DNA of 64,000 nt from Bdellovibrionales bacterium (GTDB lineage: Bacteria > Bdellovibrionota > Bdellovibrionia > Bdellovibrionales > UBA1609). The notes beneath the pieces are model-generated. The model was not told where the DNA came from, ran no database searches, and saw only the letters and a list, made by a program, of their open reading frames with translations. The DNA lies in the NCBI GenBank assembly GCA_027459485.1, contig DAIDIG010000001.1, positions 1-64,000 of the forward strand, written 5' to 3'. Positions 62,071-64,000 of this stretch are shown here, piece after piece. A program made the position numbers and the translations under genes. Every line of letters starts with the position of its first letter. Positions within the stretch are counted from its first letter, which is position 1.

Positions 62071-64000
62071 ATGTCCGATAGCGAAAATCTTGAGAAAAAA
62101 CTAAAGCATTATCGGCTTTCGCGCGACGAATACGAACGCTTGACCGGGCTTTTGGGGCGCGCACCGCAAGGGGTCGAATGGGCGCTGTTCAGTGCGTTGT
62201 GGAGCGAACACTGCAGCTATAAAAGTTCACGCATCCATTTAAAGAGCATCTTCAATCGCTCGGAGCGTGTGTTGGCCGCATTCGGCGAAAATGCTGGAGT
62301 TCTGGATCTCGGCCAAGGTGAGCGGATCGCATTCAAAATAGAAAGTCACAATCACCCAAGTTACATTGAGCCGTATGAAGGCGCCGCGACCGGAGTCGGC
62401 GGGATATTGCGTGATATTTTCGCGATGGGCGCCCGACCGATTGCACTGGCGAACTATCTCGCGTTTGGTGAGATGTCGGCTCCACGAATGACGGCGCTCG
62501 TCGACGGTGTCGTGCGCGGTGTCGGCGGCTACGGCAATTGCGTCGGCGTGCCGACGATCACTGGCCAAGCTGAGTTTCATCGTTCGTACAATAAAAATAT
62601 TTTGGTGAATGCCCTCGCGCTCGGTCTATTTCGCGAAGGTGAGCCGGTTCTTTCGGCGCGTGCGACCGGCGTCGGCAATCTTGTCGTGTACGTTGGGGCC
62701 AAAACCGGCAAAGACGGTGTGCACGGCGCTAGTATGGCGAGCGAAAGTTTCGATAGCGCCGGCGAGAGCAAGAAACCGACGATTCAAAAGGGCGACCCGT
62801 TTTACGAAAAGCTTTTGATCGAAAGCTGTTTGGAGGTCATGCGCGAGCGGTTAGTCGAAGCCGTGCAGGATATGGGCGCGGCCGGGCTCACCAGTTCAAG
62901 TTTCGAAATGGCGGCGCGCGGGGGAGTGGGTTTCAAACTCGAACTCGATCGTGTGCCGCTTCGTGACCGTTCAATGACTGCAGAAGAAATTCTTCTATCC
63001 GAGAGTCAAGAGCGCATGTTGCTCATCGTAAGACCTGAGAATATTGAAAAAGTGAAAAGCGTGTTTACCCATTGGAGTCTCGACGCTGAAGAAATCGGAA
63101 CCGTCACCATCGGGCCCGATGTTGAACTCTTTTGGCACGGCGAGTGTATTTGCCGGATTGACCCTCGACTTTTGACAGACGAAGCCCCTCGCTATGAGCG
63201 TCCGTTTGATCAGTGGTCGCCGAAACATCGAGTGGACTCAAAGAGTTTGGTGGCGATGAGCGCAAGCGGCATGGAACAGCCCGCCGGGCAACTTCTTAAA
63301 ATACTGGCAAGCCCGCTTGGCGGCTCGCGCGCATGGATCTACCGCCAATACGATCAGCGCGTCGGCGCCAAGACGGTGTTTGACTGTGAAGAAAACACGG
63401 GTGTCGTGCGCTTACCCGATAGCGGGCGGCAATTGGCGCTCGTTCTTGGCGGGCGCCCGCACGTCATGCGATTCGACGCCCGCGTAGGCGGCGCCGACAG
63501 TGTGGCCTACCCGGCGCTTGAGCTTGCGGCCAAAGGTTTTCTACCGCTGGGTGTGAGCGATTGTTTGAATTTCGGCAACCCCGAAAATCGTGACATTATG
63601 TCGGAGTTCGTCGCGGCCCTCGACGGTATGAATGAAGTGGCGTGTGAGCTTGCGACGCCGGTGATCAGCGGCAATGTGAGTTTTTACAACGAAACTTTGG
63701 GCGCCAATATAACGTCCACAGTGGCCACCGGTCTTGTCGGCCTAGGCGACCCGATAGATAATACGAGCATTGATGCGTGCGAGACTCTGCCGCCGCGATC
63801 GTCATTTCAAAATGCCCGCGACGAGCTGTTTTTGCTCGAGTGCGATCAAATTACGTTCACCGGCATGAATGCCGAGTTCGTCGGAGGCGCAACATTAGGG
63901 CACGGCGACATCAATAGTCGCGATACGGCTCGGTTTATTCAGCTTGTTCGGCATCTGGCGCTCGCGGGCGCGGTTCGCTCCACGCGAGTCGTAGGCAAAT
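62071..64000 (+). CDS. purL: FGAM synthase subunit PurL, cut by the window edge
   Basis: ATG at 62071 follows AAGGTG, nine bases after purQ. The frame stays open to the end of the window (643 codons); the stop lies beyond it. GALWSEHCSYK-like LFSALWSEHCSYKSS, KIESHNHPSYIEPYEGAATGVGG and GDPFYEKLLIESCLEVM are PurL blocks. It lacks the N-terminal PurS-like part of the large enterobacterial PurL, matching the separate purS and purQ genes. Confidence 0.96.
   Translation, partial: MSDSENLEKKLKHYRLSRDEYERLTGLLGRAPQGVEWALFSALWSEHCSYKSSRIHLKSIFNRSERVLAAFGENAGVLDLGQGERIAFKIESHNHPSYIEPYEGAATGVGGILRDIFAMGARPIALANYLAFGEMSAPRMTALVDGVVRGVGGYGNCVGVPTITGQAEFHRSYNKNILVNALALGLFREGEPVLSARATGVGNLVVYVGAKTGKDGVHGASMASESFDSAGESKKPTIQKGDPFYEKLLIESCLEVMRERLVEAVQDMGAAGLTSSSFEMAARGGVGFKLELDRVPLRDRSMTAEEILLSESQERMLLIVRPENIEKVKSVFTHWSLDAEEIGTVTIGPDVELFWHGECICRIDPRLLTDEAPRYERPFDQWSPKHRVDSKSLVAMSASGMEQPAGQLLKILASPLGGSRAWIYRQYDQRVGAKTVFDCEENTGVVRLPDSGRQLALVLGGRPHVMRFDARVGGADSVAYPALELAAKGFLPLGVSDCLNFGNPENRDIMSEFVAALDGMNEVACELATPVISGNVSFYNETLGANITSTVATGLVGLGDPIDNTSIDACETLPPRSSFQNARDELFLLECDQITFTGMNAEFVGGATLGHGDINSRDTARFIQLVRHLALAGAVRSTRVVGK

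Noticed and set aside
1-64000. CRISPR arrays, tRNA, rRNA, transposases or phage genes
   Set aside because: No regularly spaced repeats, RNA gene signatures or mobile-element genes were seen in either strand.

Overview
The window reads as chromosome of a free-living or predatory Gram-negative bacterium, most likely from the Bdellovibrionota or a neighbouring deep delta-type lineage. This is inferred from gene order and domain content. It holds an AgmX/PglI C-terminal domain protein next to secG, a gldA-gldF-gldG-DUF4340 ABC module, an ftsH-cdaA-cdaR-glmM-nnr-tsaE string, many signal-peptide proteins of unknown function, and small-type purL with purS and purQ. No rRNA, tRNA, CRISPR array, phage gene or transposase was seen. 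Coding density is very high, with many ATGA or GTGA stop/start overlaps; the only gap over 300 bases (22092-22440) holds one small membrane-protein ORF and a palindrome.

Region 1 (about 50-9200) looks accessory and stress-related. It carries two PEBP/YbhB proteins (one cytosolic, one exported), a CBS-DUF2267 protein, an Hsp20 chaperone whose leader resembles a ROSE RNA thermometer, a surface-repeat protein, pirin, a GRP sugar transporter, a secreted papain-family protease, a KGG stress peptide, DUF2165, a secreted metallopeptidase-like protein and DoxX. Genes alternate in strand and several intergenic palindromes look like operators.

Region 2 (9268-14655) holds an ABC-2 exporter, a GT39 glycosyltransferase overlapping a UPF0104 flippase-like protein tail to tail, an AgmX/PglI C-terminal domain protein, and secG. 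Region 3 (14738-22091) has a degenerate receiver-GAF protein, then tmk-holB-tatD, gap-pgk and tpiA, with a secreted unknown inserted on the opposite strand between pgk and tpiA.

Region 4 (22098-31227) has a short NFACT protein and a seven-gene string: gldA, gldF, gldG, DUF4340, a GHMP kinase, a DUF429 protein and an exported protein. Region 5 (31231-36167) has an App1-like HAD phosphatase gene divergent from an unknown gene that overlaps an SPL-like radical SAM gene. A secreted helical protein, a START/RatA-like protein and two small proteins follow. Region 6 (36193-44043) is core: tilS, ftsH, the c-di-AMP module cdaA-cdaR-glmM, nnr and tsaE.

Region 7 (44072-51111) has a three-part protein with a possible MshEN-like N-terminus, a tRNA thio-modification operon (cysteine desulfurase, mnmA, mtaB), and a ClpB-type AAA+ ATPase with an export-like N-terminus. 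Region 8 (51368-55709) is rnc-era-der followed by an NSS transporter. Region 9 (55718-64000) has an outer-membrane barrel protein, then the purine operon purM-X-purB-purC-purS-purQ-purL, where X is an unidentified Rossmann-type protein; purL runs off the right edge.

The best candidates for new biology are the AAA+ protein with the signal-like N-terminus, the purine-operon protein X, the SPL-like protein with its overlapping partner, the Gld operon with its kinase and DUF429 tail, and the ROSE-like hsp20 leader. All family calls were made by reading translated sequence, without database searches.
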